Positions 54,216 to 62,581 of a DNA stretch of 64,000 nucleotides are shown piece by piece. Location of the stretch: contig CAWCXA010000012.1 in NCBI GenBank assembly GCA_963799425.1, forward strand, positions 186,001 through 250,000, written 5' to 3'. The notes under the pieces are model-generated. The model did not search any database and was not told the origin of the DNA. It was given only the letters and a program-made list of their open reading frames with translations. The stretch is from CAVWSM01 sp963799425 (GTDB lineage: Bacteria; Actinomycetota; Actinomycetes; Jiangellales; Jiangellaceae). Every line of letters starts with the position of its first letter. The stretch's first letter is position 1. Position numbers and translations under genes: made by a program.

Positions 54216-54818
54216 TCAGCGTGGCAGGAGAACCCGGACCTGGTCTCTGATCTCCCGCAGGATGTCCTCGACGGTGCGCGAGATGTTCGTCGTGGCCGCC
54301 ATGCTGAGGAACATGATCGCGGAGACGATGTGCGCGAGGGTGGCGGCGTCACGGGGGCGGATGCGGTCGTCGCGTCGCAACACGGCGGCGATCGCTTCCT
54401 CGGTCTGGATGGCCAGAGCGAGGGCGTCGCGGTGGTGGGGCTCTTCGGGGTCGCCGAAGACCATCTCTCGCAGGTAGGTGCGCCCGTTGTCGACCTGGGT
54501 GCGGTTGCACTCCACGACCGGACGGACGATCGCCATCACCGCGCCGAGCGCGTTGCGGATGCGCTCGGCGGCCGCCTTTCCCTCCTCGAGGGCATCGGCG
54601 TAGCCGGCGTTCTGCACGAGCAGGAGCAGCTCGCCCTTGGTCTTGGCGTAAAGAAACAGGGTGCCGGTGCCGATGTCGGCCTTGTCGGCGATTTGCTGCG
54701 TGGTGACGTCGTCGACACCGTGCTCGGAGAAGAGTTCAGCCGCGGCGGCGGTGATGCGTTCGAGCTTGGCCTGCTTGTTCCGCGCGCGCCGTCCGACCGG
54801 TGGGGTGGCCAGTGACAT
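54216..54818 (-). CDS. TetR-family transcriptional regulator
   Basis: 200 residues. N-terminal HTH: RITAAAAELFSEHGVDDVTTQQIADKADIGTGTLFLYAKTKGEL; C-terminal ligand domain with NGRTYLREMVFGDPEEP. GGAGG precedes the ATG. The operator-like element TGACTAGGCTCAGTTATGAG lies 27-46 bases upstream and recurs before the hydrolase gene, so autoregulation and control of the cassette are likely. The sensed ligand is unknown. Confidence 0.9.
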   Translation of the reverse strand: MSLATPPVGRRARNKQAKLERITAAAAELFSEHGVDDVTTQQIADKADIGTGTLFLYAKTKGELLLLVQNAGYADALEEGKAAAERIRNALGAVMAIVRPVVECNRTQVDNGRTYLREMVFGDPEEPHHRDALALAIQTEEAIAAVLRRDDRIRPRDAATLAHIVSAIMFLSMAATTNISRTVEDILREIRDQVRVLLPR

Positions 54819-54844
54819 GGCGAGTGTCCTCCAGGAGCATGATC

Positions 54845-54864
54845 TGACTAGGCTCAGTTATGAG
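54845..54864. promoter_or_regulatory. TetR operator, copy 1 (three half-sites)
   Basis: TGACTAGGCTCAGTTATGAG shows half-sites TGAC, CTCA and TGAG spaced by 4 bases. It matches copy 2 (read in reverse) at 13 of 20 positions, including all three half-sites bar one base. It lies just upstream of the tetR start, in its expected 5' region. Confidence 0.5.
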
Positions 54865-54875
54865 CATAGCTAGGG

Positions 54876-55671
54876 CTACGCCTGGTAGTGCGCGAGGAGC
54901 TTGGCCTTCTTTCACGTAGGTCAACGCTTCGGACACCTCGTACGCATGGACGGCGGAAGCGAACACCGACAGCCGGTCTGACGGCGTCGTGATCTGATCG
55001 CTATCGAAGAACGCCGCTCGCGCGGTTGCGTCTGTGAAGCCGAGGATCAGCGAGGCGTGGAACCGCTGGTCGGTGGGGTTGTCGTGCGCGACATTGGGTG
55101 TGTCCCAGAGCTTCTCGTTCCAGGGCATGAACACCTGGGTTCGCAGCTCTGTCAGCACGCCCGTGTTCGCGAGCGCGGGCACGAGCTCGTTGGTGATGTG
55201 CTTGCGAAACGGTCGGGTGCCGACGCCTTCTCGTCTCCTGAGGTAGATCAGGGCTCGAGCCCCCGTTGTCTCGCCGGGCCGGGCGACGTCGTACCAGCGG
55301 GCCGAGCGCGGCGGCCCGGCGTAGAGCAGGGTGCGCCGGAACACGTTCACTTCGTCTTTGTACGCGAGCCTGGTCTGCTTGCGGCCCCGCAACGGCGAGA
55401 GGGCGGAGGCGAACGTGACCTCGGCGACCCCGTCGATCCGGCGATCTACGGGAATGACCGTCTCGACACCGTGGATGGGGGGCCAGAGCCCGGGATTGGT
55501 TGCGGCGAGGTGGAGCTGCCGGTACTCGTCAATCCCCGGAGTTGCCGAGATGATCTTCGAGTGGGGGCCCTTCCAGTAGTCCATTCCCTGCTGACGCGGC
55601 TGATCGGCGCGCATCCACAGCAGGATCGACGACGCGAAGGACTTCTTCGTGTACGGAACCGTACTCGTCAT
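54876..55671 (-). pseudogene. EthD-like protein, frameshifted at its 3' end
   Basis: Starts MTSTVPYTKKSFASSILLWMRADQPRQQ with AAAGGA upstream. The conserved DYWKGPHSKIISATPGIDEYRQLHLAAT resembles the EthD dimeric ferredoxin-like fold, and a second similar half follows, about 264 residues in total. In the given sequence the frame runs on to 54736 and into tetR. Removing one base near 54903 ends it naturally as ALTYVKEGKLLAHYQA at 54876, leaving room for the tetR operator. The extra base may be an error. EthD partners act beside monooxygenases and hydrolases; role unknown. Confidence 0.6.
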
Positions 55672-55703
55672 GGCTTCGTCCTTTGGGTGAGTTCGGATGC
55701 CGG

Positions 55704-56571
55704 TCAGCGGGCGAGGAACGCGACGGCGACGGGGGCGAACTTGTCGTGGAACTGGAAGATGCCGCCGTGGCCGGAGTCGGGGTAGATGACCAGCTCGGAC
55801 CCGTTAATGCGGCGCTGGAGGTCTTCGGAGAGGACCGAGGGCACCATGCGGTCGTTGTCGCCGTTGGCGATCAGGGTGGGCTGGGTGATCTTCGATAGAT
55901 CTGTGGGCGCCGAGCGTCCCCACTTCTTGATCGCCTTCAGCTGCGCCTGGAACGCCTTCACTTTGATCTTCGCGTCACGGTCGACTCTGCGCTCCATGAG
56001 CCGCTCGACGAACGCCTTCGCGGCCCGCTTGCCGGTGGTGTTGCGGTTGAAGAACAGGAACTCCTTCGGGTCGGACCGGGTCAGGGTCGCCCGCAGCATG
56101 TCGTAGTAGGTAGTGCCGGCGACCTTGTCGATGTCCTTGCCGCCGGCTGGGCCGGTGCCGGTGAGGATCAGCTTGCGCACGAGGTCGGGGTGCTTGACCA
56201 CGAGGGCCTGCGCAACCATGCCGCCCAAGGAGAAGGAGAAGATGTCGACCTTGTCGAAGCCGAGCGCCTTGATGAAGGTCACGGCATCATCGGCCATCGC
56301 CTCGACGCTGTCGGGAACCTCACCGGTGGAGGCACCGACGCCGCGGTTGTCGAAGGTGATGACGTGGTGGTCGGTGGCGATGGGGTCGACGATGCGGGGG
56401 TCCCAGTTGTCCAGGGTCGCGGCGAGGTGGACGAAGAAGACGACGGGAATCCCGCCGTTCGGTCCCAGCTCGCGGTAGGCGTAGGTGACGCCGCCGGCGT
56501 TGATCGTGCGGGCAGGCGCCTTGCGCATACGACGTGATGACAGGCTGGTTCGAGGTGTCGGCGGTGCTCAT
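55704..56571 (-). pseudogene. alpha/beta hydrolase, N-terminal frameshift
   Basis: The body is intact: NWDPRIVDPIATDHHVITFDNRGVG, nucleophile Ser in FSFSLGGMVAQ, NGDNDRMVPS with Asp and PDSGHGGIF with catalytic His, 274 residues from an ATG at 56528. A better start exists at 56571 (AAGGAG, then MSTADTSNQPVITSYAQGA) but is in another frame; deleting one base at about 56512-56524 joins them. So either translation starts at 56528 without a site, or one base is extra. First gene of the cassette with EthD-like and tetR genes. Substrate unknown. Confidence 0.75.
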
Positions 56572-56647
56572 GACGGTTCTCCTTGTGGTCTGAGTTGGTG
56601 ACTGAGGAGGGTGGGTGACATCCCGCGGACGACGGAACCCGAGTACA

Positions 56648-56667
56648 CTCAATTATGAGTCGACTCA
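56648..56667. promoter_or_regulatory. TetR operator, copy 2 (three half-sites, with perfect 12-base palindrome)
   Basis: CTCAATTATGAGTCGACTCA, whose reverse reads TGAG-N4-CTCA-N4-TGAG, the same layout as copy 1. TGAGTCGACTCA (56656-56667) is a perfect palindrome. It lies between the divergent hydrolase gene (start 56571) and the tetR remnant (start 56704), about 37 and 77 bases from them. Confidence 0.55.
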
Positions 56668-56703
56668 GTATCCTTGTCAAGGGAGGTCGTCAGAGGCGAC
56701 CGC

Positions 56704-57015
56704 ATGCCGATAGGGCGCCGCGAGCGGGCGAAGGAGGACAGGCGCGAACGGATCATGGCCGCCGCGCGGGAGCTCTTCGCCGAGCGTCGGCGGGGACACC
56801 ACCCAGCAGATCGCCGGCCGCGTGATGTCGCGATCGGGCCCCTGTACGTCTACGCGACCACGAAGGGGAGCTGGTGATCATGGTGCAGAACGAGGAGCTT
56901 GTCGCCGCGATCGATGACGGCGTCGCCGCTGCAAATGCCGCCAGCGGGCAAAGCCCGCTTGAGGAGGTTCTGGCGTTCAGCCCCATGTTGACCTGCGTTC
57001 TAGACACGCCCGGGC
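56704..57015 (+). pseudogene. decayed tetR gene
   Basis: Starts MPIGRRERAKEDRRERIMAAARELFAER, a clear TetR HTH opening similar to the intact regulator at 54216. The frame is lost and regained: DTTQQIAGR is in another frame, then DVAIGPLYVYATTKG returns, then ELVIMVQNEELVAAIDDGVAAANAASGQSPLEEVLAF in a third. At least one extra and two missing bases are needed. It ends about residue 100, near the 3' end of the ligase gene, without the ligand domain. A true remnant is more likely than errors alone. Confidence 0.7.
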
Positions 57016-58321
57016 CACACGCGTCGGCTACCGCGTCCGTCGCTAGGCCTCGCTGGGTTGGCGCTGCGCGGGCGCTGTCGTACGCGTCCCCGCGGGCTGG
57101 GTCGGCGACCCACATGCCCAGCAGCCCGCGGAAGTGCGCAATGAACCGGTCCTGCTCCTCGGCCGGATAGGTCGCACGCACCGTGTCGACCAGCAGCTTG
57201 TCGAACTCCGGGCCGGCCACCCAGTCGTGGACGACCTCCTCGAGGTTGCCGAGACGGCTCGCGCAGAAGTCCAGGTAACGGTCGGTCTCGAAGTAGCCGT
57301 CGGCGATCTTGCGGTAGGCCGCGAGCTTCTCGTCGTACGACAGATCCTCCCTGTCGGCCACCTCAAAGTAGCGGCGCATGTCGGCGTCCAGCCGTGGGCG
57401 TCGACCCGTGACAGTGCAGAACAGCGTCCACCGTACGAGCGCGGTCATCGCCCAGGGAAAGTAGTAGTGCAGCGACGTGATCGCGACGTCGGGGCAGGCG
57501 TTGGCGTAGTCGATGGGGTGCACCTGGTCGCCGAGCACGAGCGACTCGCACGAGTTGAACTCCCAGCGGAAGAAGGCGTTGACGACGCGGGAGATCGTGA
57601 GCACCTCCTCTCCAACGCTGGGGCTCAGGAAGTTGTGCGCCACCTCGTAGCGGTCGTGCATGGGCAGCTCCGGACGAAACTTCATCACCATCGTCTCCGC
57701 CCCGATGGAGAGCGACCGGGCGAACACGTCGTAGCCCTCGACCGACTTTTGCAGGTGCATCAGCCGTTGCCCTGACTCGTCGTAAGCGGCGTGCAGGTCG
57801 GCGCCGTTCTTGATGCGCGTCACGCCGACCCACGCGCCGCCGTCGTACGGCTTCATGAACAGCGGGTAGCCGATCGTCTCGGCGATGGCGTCGAGGTCGA
57901 ACGACTGGTTGTAGCGCTCGGCGGTGTAGATGTACTTGTCGTGCTCGACGGGATGCTTGGACGGGACAAGGACAGTGTCGGGCACCTTGAAGCCAAGGCG
58001 GATCATCGCGCAGTAGGCCGCGTGCTTCTCCATCGACTGGAACGTGAACGGGCTGTTGAGCAGGTAGACGTCGTCCATGAGGGCGACCTTCTTCAGCCAC
58101 TCTCGCGGGTGGTAGTACCAGTAGGCGAGCCGGTCGATCACCAGGTCGTACCGGGGCTTGGCGCGAAGATCGAACGGCTCGATCGTGATGCGCTCGACGT
58201 CGTACCCATGCTCGGTGCCGGCCGCATCCGTAACCGGACCGAGCCTGCGGATGATCGACTCGAAGGCCGAGGGCCAGTCGTCCTCGGTGCCGAGCAGCAG
58301 TCCGACCAGGTGCTTGTGCAT
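56753..58321 (-). CDS. ATP-grasp ligase (RimK-like), abnormal C-terminus
   Basis: GAGGAGG precedes the ATG at 58321. The body has Lys157 in LFMKPYDGGAWVGVTRI and an ATP/metal-site stretch VDPIDYANACPDVAI-like (VHPIDYANACPDVA). It opens MHKHLVGLLLGTEDDWPSAFE. About residue 410 looks like the natural end (HFRGLLGMWVADPARGDAYDS); after that the frame reads antisense through the tetR remnant to 56753, 522 residues in all. Removing one base near 57080-57095 would end the protein at 57043 (QRQPSEA). It differs from the other three ligases and is encoded with the esterase and GCS2 genes. Confidence 0.85.
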   Translation of the reverse strand: MHKHLVGLLLGTEDDWPSAFESIIRRLGPVTDAAGTEHGYDVERITIEPFDLRAKPRYDLVIDRLAYWYYHPREWLKKVALMDDVYLLNSPFTFQSMEKHAAYCAMIRLGFKVPDTVLVPSKHPVEHDKYIYTAERYNQSFDLDAIAETIGYPLFMKPYDGGAWVGVTRIKNGADLHAAYDESGQRLMHLQKSVEGYDVFARSLSIGAETMVMKFRPELPMHDRYEVAHNFLSPSVGEEVLTISRVVNAFFRWEFNSCESLVLGDQVHPIDYANACPDVAITSLHYYFPWAMTALVRWTLFCTVTGRRPRLDADMRRYFEVADREDLSYDEKLAAYRKIADGYFETDRYLDFCASRLGNLEEVVHDWVAGPEFDKLLVDTVRATYPAEEQDRFIAHFRGLLGMWVADPARGDAYDSARAAPTQRGLATDAVADACGPGVSRTQVNMGLNARTSSSGLCPLAAFAAATPSSIAATSSSFCTMITSSPSWSRRRTGARSRHHAAGDLLGGVPADARRRAPARRP

Positions 58322-58344
58322 GTGCGGCCTCCTCGTGCGGTAGC

Positions 58345-59088
58345 TCAGCAGAACCGGGGCAGGTAATGGCCGAACTGCTTGCGCCACCACGGCCAGTCGT
58401 GCGCGGAGTCGTGACCCCACAGCTCCAGCTCGTGCGGAATGCCCTTGTCGGCAAGGAGGCCCGCGAGCTCTTGGCTGCCGCGCAACGCCCCGGTGGTGTC
58501 CTCCCACATGCCCTGCCCGCAGACGAGGAGCAGGAAGACTTGTTGGCGCAGCCAGTCGAGGTGATCTCCGTGTAGGTTGCGAACGTAGTCGACTGGTGTG
58601 TTGAAGTAGGTCGCCTCGCCGCGCTCGCCCCACCCCGACCAGTTGGCCGGCTCATAGCTGCCGGACAGGCACAGGGCCTGCGGGAAGACGTGACCGTGCT
58701 TGAGCGTGAAGTTGGCGGCATGGAATGCGCCGAGACTGCAACCGGTAGTGAGAATGTCGGCGCGGCCGCCGCAGTCCTCGACGATCCACGGTGCGACCTG
58801 CTCGAGGATCCACGACTCGTACGCGCCATGCCGGCGGGCTCGCTCTTCGACCGGCTGGCTCTTGGCCGACCACGTCTGGGAGTCGAACGTGTCGACCGAG
58901 TAGATCTTGACCCGCCCCTCGTCCAACAGCGAGCCGACCACGTCGATCATGCCGCGTTCTTCGAAGTCCGTTGCGCGGCTGGCCTCGGCTCCGAACGAGA
59001 GCACCGGGCGACCCCAGTCGCCGTACACGACGACGTTGCCCGCGGCCCCGATCGCGGGCGACCACAGCTCGATGGTCCGTCGCGTCAT
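58345..59088 (-). CDS. alpha/beta hydrolase-fold esterase
   Basis: 247 residues from the ATG at 59088 (GAGAGG upstream). Nucleophile elbow TTGCSLGAFHAANF (GCSLG) and the terminal His in GHDSAHDWPWWRKQFGHYLPRF identify an esterase of the enterochelin-esterase/antigen-85-like group; the DWPWW segment is frequent in it. It lies 23 bases before the ligase start and after the GCS2 gene, so it belongs to the same leftward operon. Confidence 0.85.
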   Translation of the reverse strand: MTRRTIELWSPAIGAAGNVVVYGDWGRPVLSFGAEASRATDFEERGMIDVVGSLLDEGRVKIYSVDTFDSQTWSAKSQPVEERARRHGAYESWILEQVAPWIVEDCGGRADILTTGCSLGAFHAANFTLKHGHVFPQALCLSGSYEPANWSGWGERGEATYFNTPVDYVRNLHGDHLDWLRQQVFLLLVCGQGMWEDTTGALRGSQELAGLLADKGIPHELELWGHDSAHDWPWWRKQFGHYLPRFC

Positions 59089-59121
59089 GCCCAACCTCTC
59101 CGTCGCCGGGGTGGACCGATG

Positions 59122-60618
59122 CTAGCCGCCCTGAGTTGAGCCGGGGAGTGGCCACGTGTGGACGGGCTCGTTGCTGTGCATGTGGTCCATGTAGCGGTGA
59201 AGGACCTGACGCAGCGCCTCAGGCCGATCCAGCCCCTCCACCTCGTGCAGATGACGGAACATCGCCACCTGCCACTCCGCGCCATTCCTCCCGGTCAGGC
59301 ACCGCTGCTCGATGATGCCGAGCAGACGGTCGCTGGCGGCCTCGTCCACACCCCACTGCCGCAGCCCCTCACGCGCCATGGGAAGCAATCGTCGGAGTAC
59401 GAGCTCGGCGGCGCCCACGTCGCCGAGACCGGGCCAGTACTGCCGGGCGTTGATGCCCTCGCGAGCTCCCTGGTGGAAGTTCTCCTCGGCCGCCTGGAAT
59501 GACATCTGGGTCCAGATCGGCCGGTCCGCGGTGGCGAGCACGCGGATGAGCCCGTAGTAGAAGGCGCCATTGGCGAGGATGTCCACCACGGTGGGTCCCG
59601 CGGGGAGCGTGCGGTTCTCCACCCGCAGATGCGGCCTGCCGTCGACGACGTCGTACACCGGACGGTTCCAGCGCCAGATCGTGCCATTGTGCAACCGCAG
59701 CTCGGCCAGCGCCGGTGTGCCGCCGCTGGCGAGTGTTGCCAGGGGGTCCTCGCCGTCGATGATCGGCAGCAGGGCCGGGAAGTAGCGCGCGTTCTCTTCG
59801 TACAGGTCGAAGACCGACGTGATCCAGCGCTCGCCGAACCAGACGCGGGGACGTACGCCCTGGGCCTTGAGCTCCGCCGACCGGGTGTCGGTGGCCTGCT
59901 CGAACAGCGGGATGCGGGTCTCCCGCCAGAGTTCCTTGCCGAGGAAAAACGGCGAGTTGGCGCCCAGCGCCATCTGGACCCCAGCGATGCACTGGGCGGC
60001 GTTCCAGTACATCGGGAAGTCGTCGGGGCTCACCTGCAGGTGGAACTGCACGCTCGTGCAGGCCGCCTCCGGTGTGATGGCGTCGGCACGGGTGGTCAGT
60101 TGCTCGGGGCCTGTGATGTCGAGGTAGAGATCCTCGCCGCGGGCCGCGAAAATCTGCTCGTTGAGCAATGCGTAGCGCGGGTTGGCGCTCAGGGTCTCCT
60201 CGACCAGGTGGTGCGGCGCCAACGTCGGCAGGATCCCGATCATCGCAATGCGGGCGCCGACCTCCCGCGCCTTGACGTCCGCCTCGTTGAGGATGGCCCG
60301 GACCTCGCGTTCGAGGTCGTCGACGAGCGCGCCGTCAAGGCGCTGCGGCCGAATGTTGATCTCGATGTTGAACTGCGCGACCTCGGTCTGGAAGGTCGGG
60401 TCGGCGATCTTCTCCAGCACGGCGGCGTTGCGCATCGTCGGGTAGCCCTGCTCGTCGACGAGGTTGAGCTCGATCTCCACGCCGGCCATCGGTTGCTCGA
60501 ACTCGAACCGGGGCTCACCGAGCATCTGGGCTAGGGCGTCGAGGCAGCTCTGGACCTTCTCCCGGTAGCGGCGCCGGTCCTCACGGGTGAACTGCGTCTG
60601 ATCCACTTCCTCGCCCAT
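59122..60618 (-). CDS. GCS2-type glutamate-cysteine ligase family protein
   Basis: 498 residues from the ATG at 60618; no strong ribosome-binding site, so an upstream GTG at 60663 is possible. The family core is clear: GVEIELNLVDEQGYPTMRN, FNIEINIRPQRLDG, TSVQFHLQVSPDDFPMYWNA and a C-terminal WRWNRPVYDV. GCS2 enzymes make gamma-glutamyl or other amide bonds with ATP; actinobacteria make mycothiol rather than glutathione, so another amine acceptor is likely. First gene of the operon with an esterase and an ATP-grasp ligase. Confidence 0.85.
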   Translation of the reverse strand: MGEEVDQTQFTREDRRRYREKVQSCLDALAQMLGEPRFEFEQPMAGVEIELNLVDEQGYPTMRNAAVLEKIADPTFQTEVAQFNIEINIRPQRLDGALVDDLEREVRAILNEADVKAREVGARIAMIGILPTLAPHHLVEETLSANPRYALLNEQIFAARGEDLYLDITGPEQLTTRADAITPEAACTSVQFHLQVSPDDFPMYWNAAQCIAGVQMALGANSPFFLGKELWRETRIPLFEQATDTRSAELKAQGVRPRVWFGERWITSVFDLYEENARYFPALLPIIDGEDPLATLASGGTPALAELRLHNGTIWRWNRPVYDVVDGRPHLRVENRTLPAGPTVVDILANGAFYYGLIRVLATADRPIWTQMSFQAAEENFHQGAREGINARQYWPGLGDVGAAELVLRRLLPMAREGLRQWGVDEAASDRLLGIIEQRCLTGRNGAEWQVAMFRHLHEVEGLDRPEALRQVLHRYMDHMHSNEPVHTWPLPGSTQGG

Positions 60619-60687
60619 GGATGAAGTGTGGCCCCTGGGAGCCGTCACCAATAGTGGTGACACGGCGGGGCTGTCGAGGGTGGGCGC

Positions 60688-61197
60688 CTACTCCCCCGTT
60701 GCGCCGTCGATTGCCTCGCGGATCAGGTCGGCATGACCGTTGTGACGGGCGTACTCGTCGATCGTGTGGTTGAGGACCCAGCGCAGGGAACGCTGGCGGC
60801 CGGTGTCATTGGTGGATGCCCCGATAACGTCGAGCTGGCGCTCGGCCGTGATGCGGCGGGACTGCTCGACCTCCACGCGCCAAATCGCGAACGCCTTCTC
60901 GCCGGTGGCCGTCTCGAGGTCGTTGAAGTCCTCGTCGTCGTCATCGGTCTCGGTGTACAGGACGCCGGGGAACTGTCCCGCGATCACACCCTGGAAGTAC
61001 CACCGCTCGACCCCGGCCAGGTGCCGCACTAGGCCGATCAGGGTGACGTTGGAGGTCGGCACCGCCCGGAGGCGCAGCTGCTCGTCAGAGAGCCCGGCGC
61101 ACTTTCGGACAAGGACTCGGCGGTGAAAGTCGAGGAAGGTGGTGAGCAAGGTGCGCTCATCGGCCGTGGCGGGGAGCTCGAAGCGCTCGTCTTGCAT
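60688..61197 (-). CDS. DinB-superfamily (DUF664-type) thiol transferase-like protein
   Basis: 169 residues starting MQDERFELPATADERTLLTTFL. Four-helix DinB fold with metal His motifs: LIGLVRHLAGVERWYFQG and LNHTIDEYARHNGHADLIREAIDG. In actinobacteria this group includes mycothiol-dependent transferases. The specific substrate is unknown. It is 8 bases from the zinc-ribbon gene and probably co-transcribed. Confidence 0.85.
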   Translation of the reverse strand: MQDERFELPATADERTLLTTFLDFHRRVLVRKCAGLSDEQLRLRAVPTSNVTLIGLVRHLAGVERWYFQGVIAGQFPGVLYTETDDDDEDFNDLETATGEKAFAIWRVEVEQSRRITAERQLDVIGASTNDTGRQRSLRWVLNHTIDEYARHNGHADLIREAIDGATGE

Positions 61198-61205
61198 TTG
61201 ACGGC

Positions 61206-61406
61206 CTAGCTGCAGCACGCGCCGCCGCAACACCCGCCACCGGCGGAGCGTTGGGCTGCCGTGCCGGTCACAGCCACCGTCGACAACAACCGCACCGTGT
61301 CGCTGTGCCCGGCGGGGCAGATCGCCACGTCCCCTGAGGCCGCCATTGGGCGCGTGAGCTCGAACGTTGTCCCGCAGGCGCGGCAGCGGTAGTCGTAACG
61401 GGGCAT
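61206..61406 (-). CDS. FmdB-type zinc-ribbon protein
   Basis: 66 residues. MPRYDYRCRACGTTFELTRPM with CxxC and a second site in CPAGHSDTVRLL match the FmdB/CxxC_CXXC_SSSS family. The tail is Gly/Cys-rich (GGGCCGGACC), adding up to three further Cys. Such proteins often accompany formamidase or metabolic genes; role unknown. Confidence 0.8.
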   Translation of the reverse strand: MPRYDYRCRACGTTFELTRPMAASGDVAICPAGHSDTVRLLSTVAVTGTAAQRSAGGGCCGGACCS

Positions 61407-61565
61407 GCCGCACAGGATACGGCCGCCCGCCCCGCCAAGAGTGGATCATCCGACATCGGCGGGCTCATGGGGCCGTGGTTGTCGGATCCTTCGCGGAGCC
61501 TGGGTGGTCTTGCGACCCATGCGCACCCAGAGTAGTTTCCTGTGCAACAACCTCCGGAGGGTCGC

Positions 61566-61733
61566 GTGGCAGCCGGATTGGTTTTCACGTACGACGGCGT
61601 CCCGCAACGGGCTGTCTTCGGCCTTGGGCATGATCGCGCGGCTGGGCGCCGAGCTGGAGCAGCTGTCGCTCACGCGGGTGATGTCGACGTGGCCCGCTTG
61701 CAACCGCTTCTAGAAGACGCCTACGCCGGCTGA
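61566..61733 (+). pseudogene. maleylacetate reductase remnant with large internal deletion
   Basis: The start LVFTYDGVPQRAVFGLG, then (one base shifted) MIARLGAELEQLSLTRVM, is the N-terminus of iron-containing maleylacetate reductase. The end DVDVARLQPLLEDAYAG, in the first frame, is its typical C-terminus. Some 290 codons are missing between. GGAGGG precedes the GTG. It sits just before a maleylpyruvate-isomerase-like gene and CoA-transferase genes, the same aromatic pathway. It is non-functional. Confidence 0.65.
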
Positions 61734-61758
61734 TGGCCGGCAGGAGGAGAGGCTTGAG

Positions 61759-62571
61759 ATGAGCGAGTGGAACGTCATGACGTACGAGGGCAAGGACACG
61801 GCCCTGCGCGTCATCAGGAACGAAGCAGACGGCTTCATGGATCTCGCCGCACGCCCCGACACGTGGGAGGGCCCGACGGCATGCAGCGACTGGCAGGTCC
61901 GTGACATCGTCGGACACCTCGTCGACACGACCGAGAACTACTTCGAGCGGTTCGACGCGGCGCGATCGAGCACCGATGTCGGACCTGCGTACCCGCTGAC
62001 TGGGATGTGGGAGCGCGCCGGAGAACAAGGCAGGAGCTTCCGCGAGGTCCCGCAGCCGGAGATGCTCGAGCGGCTGCAGAAGGACCGCGACCAGATGCTC
62101 GGCATCATCGAGGGTCTGACCGAGCAGGACTGGGGCGGCCTCGTCGTGCCGCACTTCTACATGGGCCCGCTGCCCGCCTTCTTCTACCCGGCTTTCCAGG
62201 TCATGGACTACGGCGTCCACTCCTGGGACATGCGCGATGGCACAGGGCGGGCGCATGGTCTCGACGGTGAAGCCGCCGATGTTCTCGTACCGTTCATGTT
62301 CGTGCTGTGGCAGGCAACGGCCAAGCCCACCCCCGATGAGGCAGACATTGGCGTGCGCGTCACAAGCGGGCCCAACGCCGGCGACACGCTCGTGCACGTT
62401 GGCCCCGACGGGATGTCGTACGAGCAAGGCGATCTGTCCGGCGTGGGCACGATCCTCGAGTTCGACCCGGGAAGCCTCGTTCTCACGGCATTCGGCAGGT
62501 GCAACGCCGGCACAGTGCGTGGCGACCGCGCGACCGCGGAGCGCTTCCTCAATATGTTCTTCCGGATCTGA
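61759..62571 (+). CDS. maleylpyruvate isomerase family mycothiol-dependent enzyme
   Basis: 270 residues; AGGAGG lies upstream. An N-terminal DinB-like domain (CSDWQVRDIVGHLVDTTENYF with metal His) and a C-terminal domain with MDYGVHSWDMRDG are typical of the mycothiol maleylpyruvate-isomerase family. The family isomerises or transfers using mycothiol. The site fits an aromatic ring-cleavage pathway next to the CoA transferase genes. Confidence 0.85.
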   Translation: MSEWNVMTYEGKDTALRVIRNEADGFMDLAARPDTWEGPTACSDWQVRDIVGHLVDTTENYFERFDAARSSTDVGPAYPLTGMWERAGEQGRSFREVPQPEMLERLQKDRDQMLGIIEGLTEQDWGGLVVPHFYMGPLPAFFYPAFQVMDYGVHSWDMRDGTGRAHGLDGEAADVLVPFMFVLWQATAKPTPDEADIGVRVTSGPNAGDTLVHVGPDGMSYEQGDLSGVGTILEFDPGSLVLTAFGRCNAGTVRGDRATAERFLNMFFRI

Positions 62572-62581
62572 GGTGACGGTG

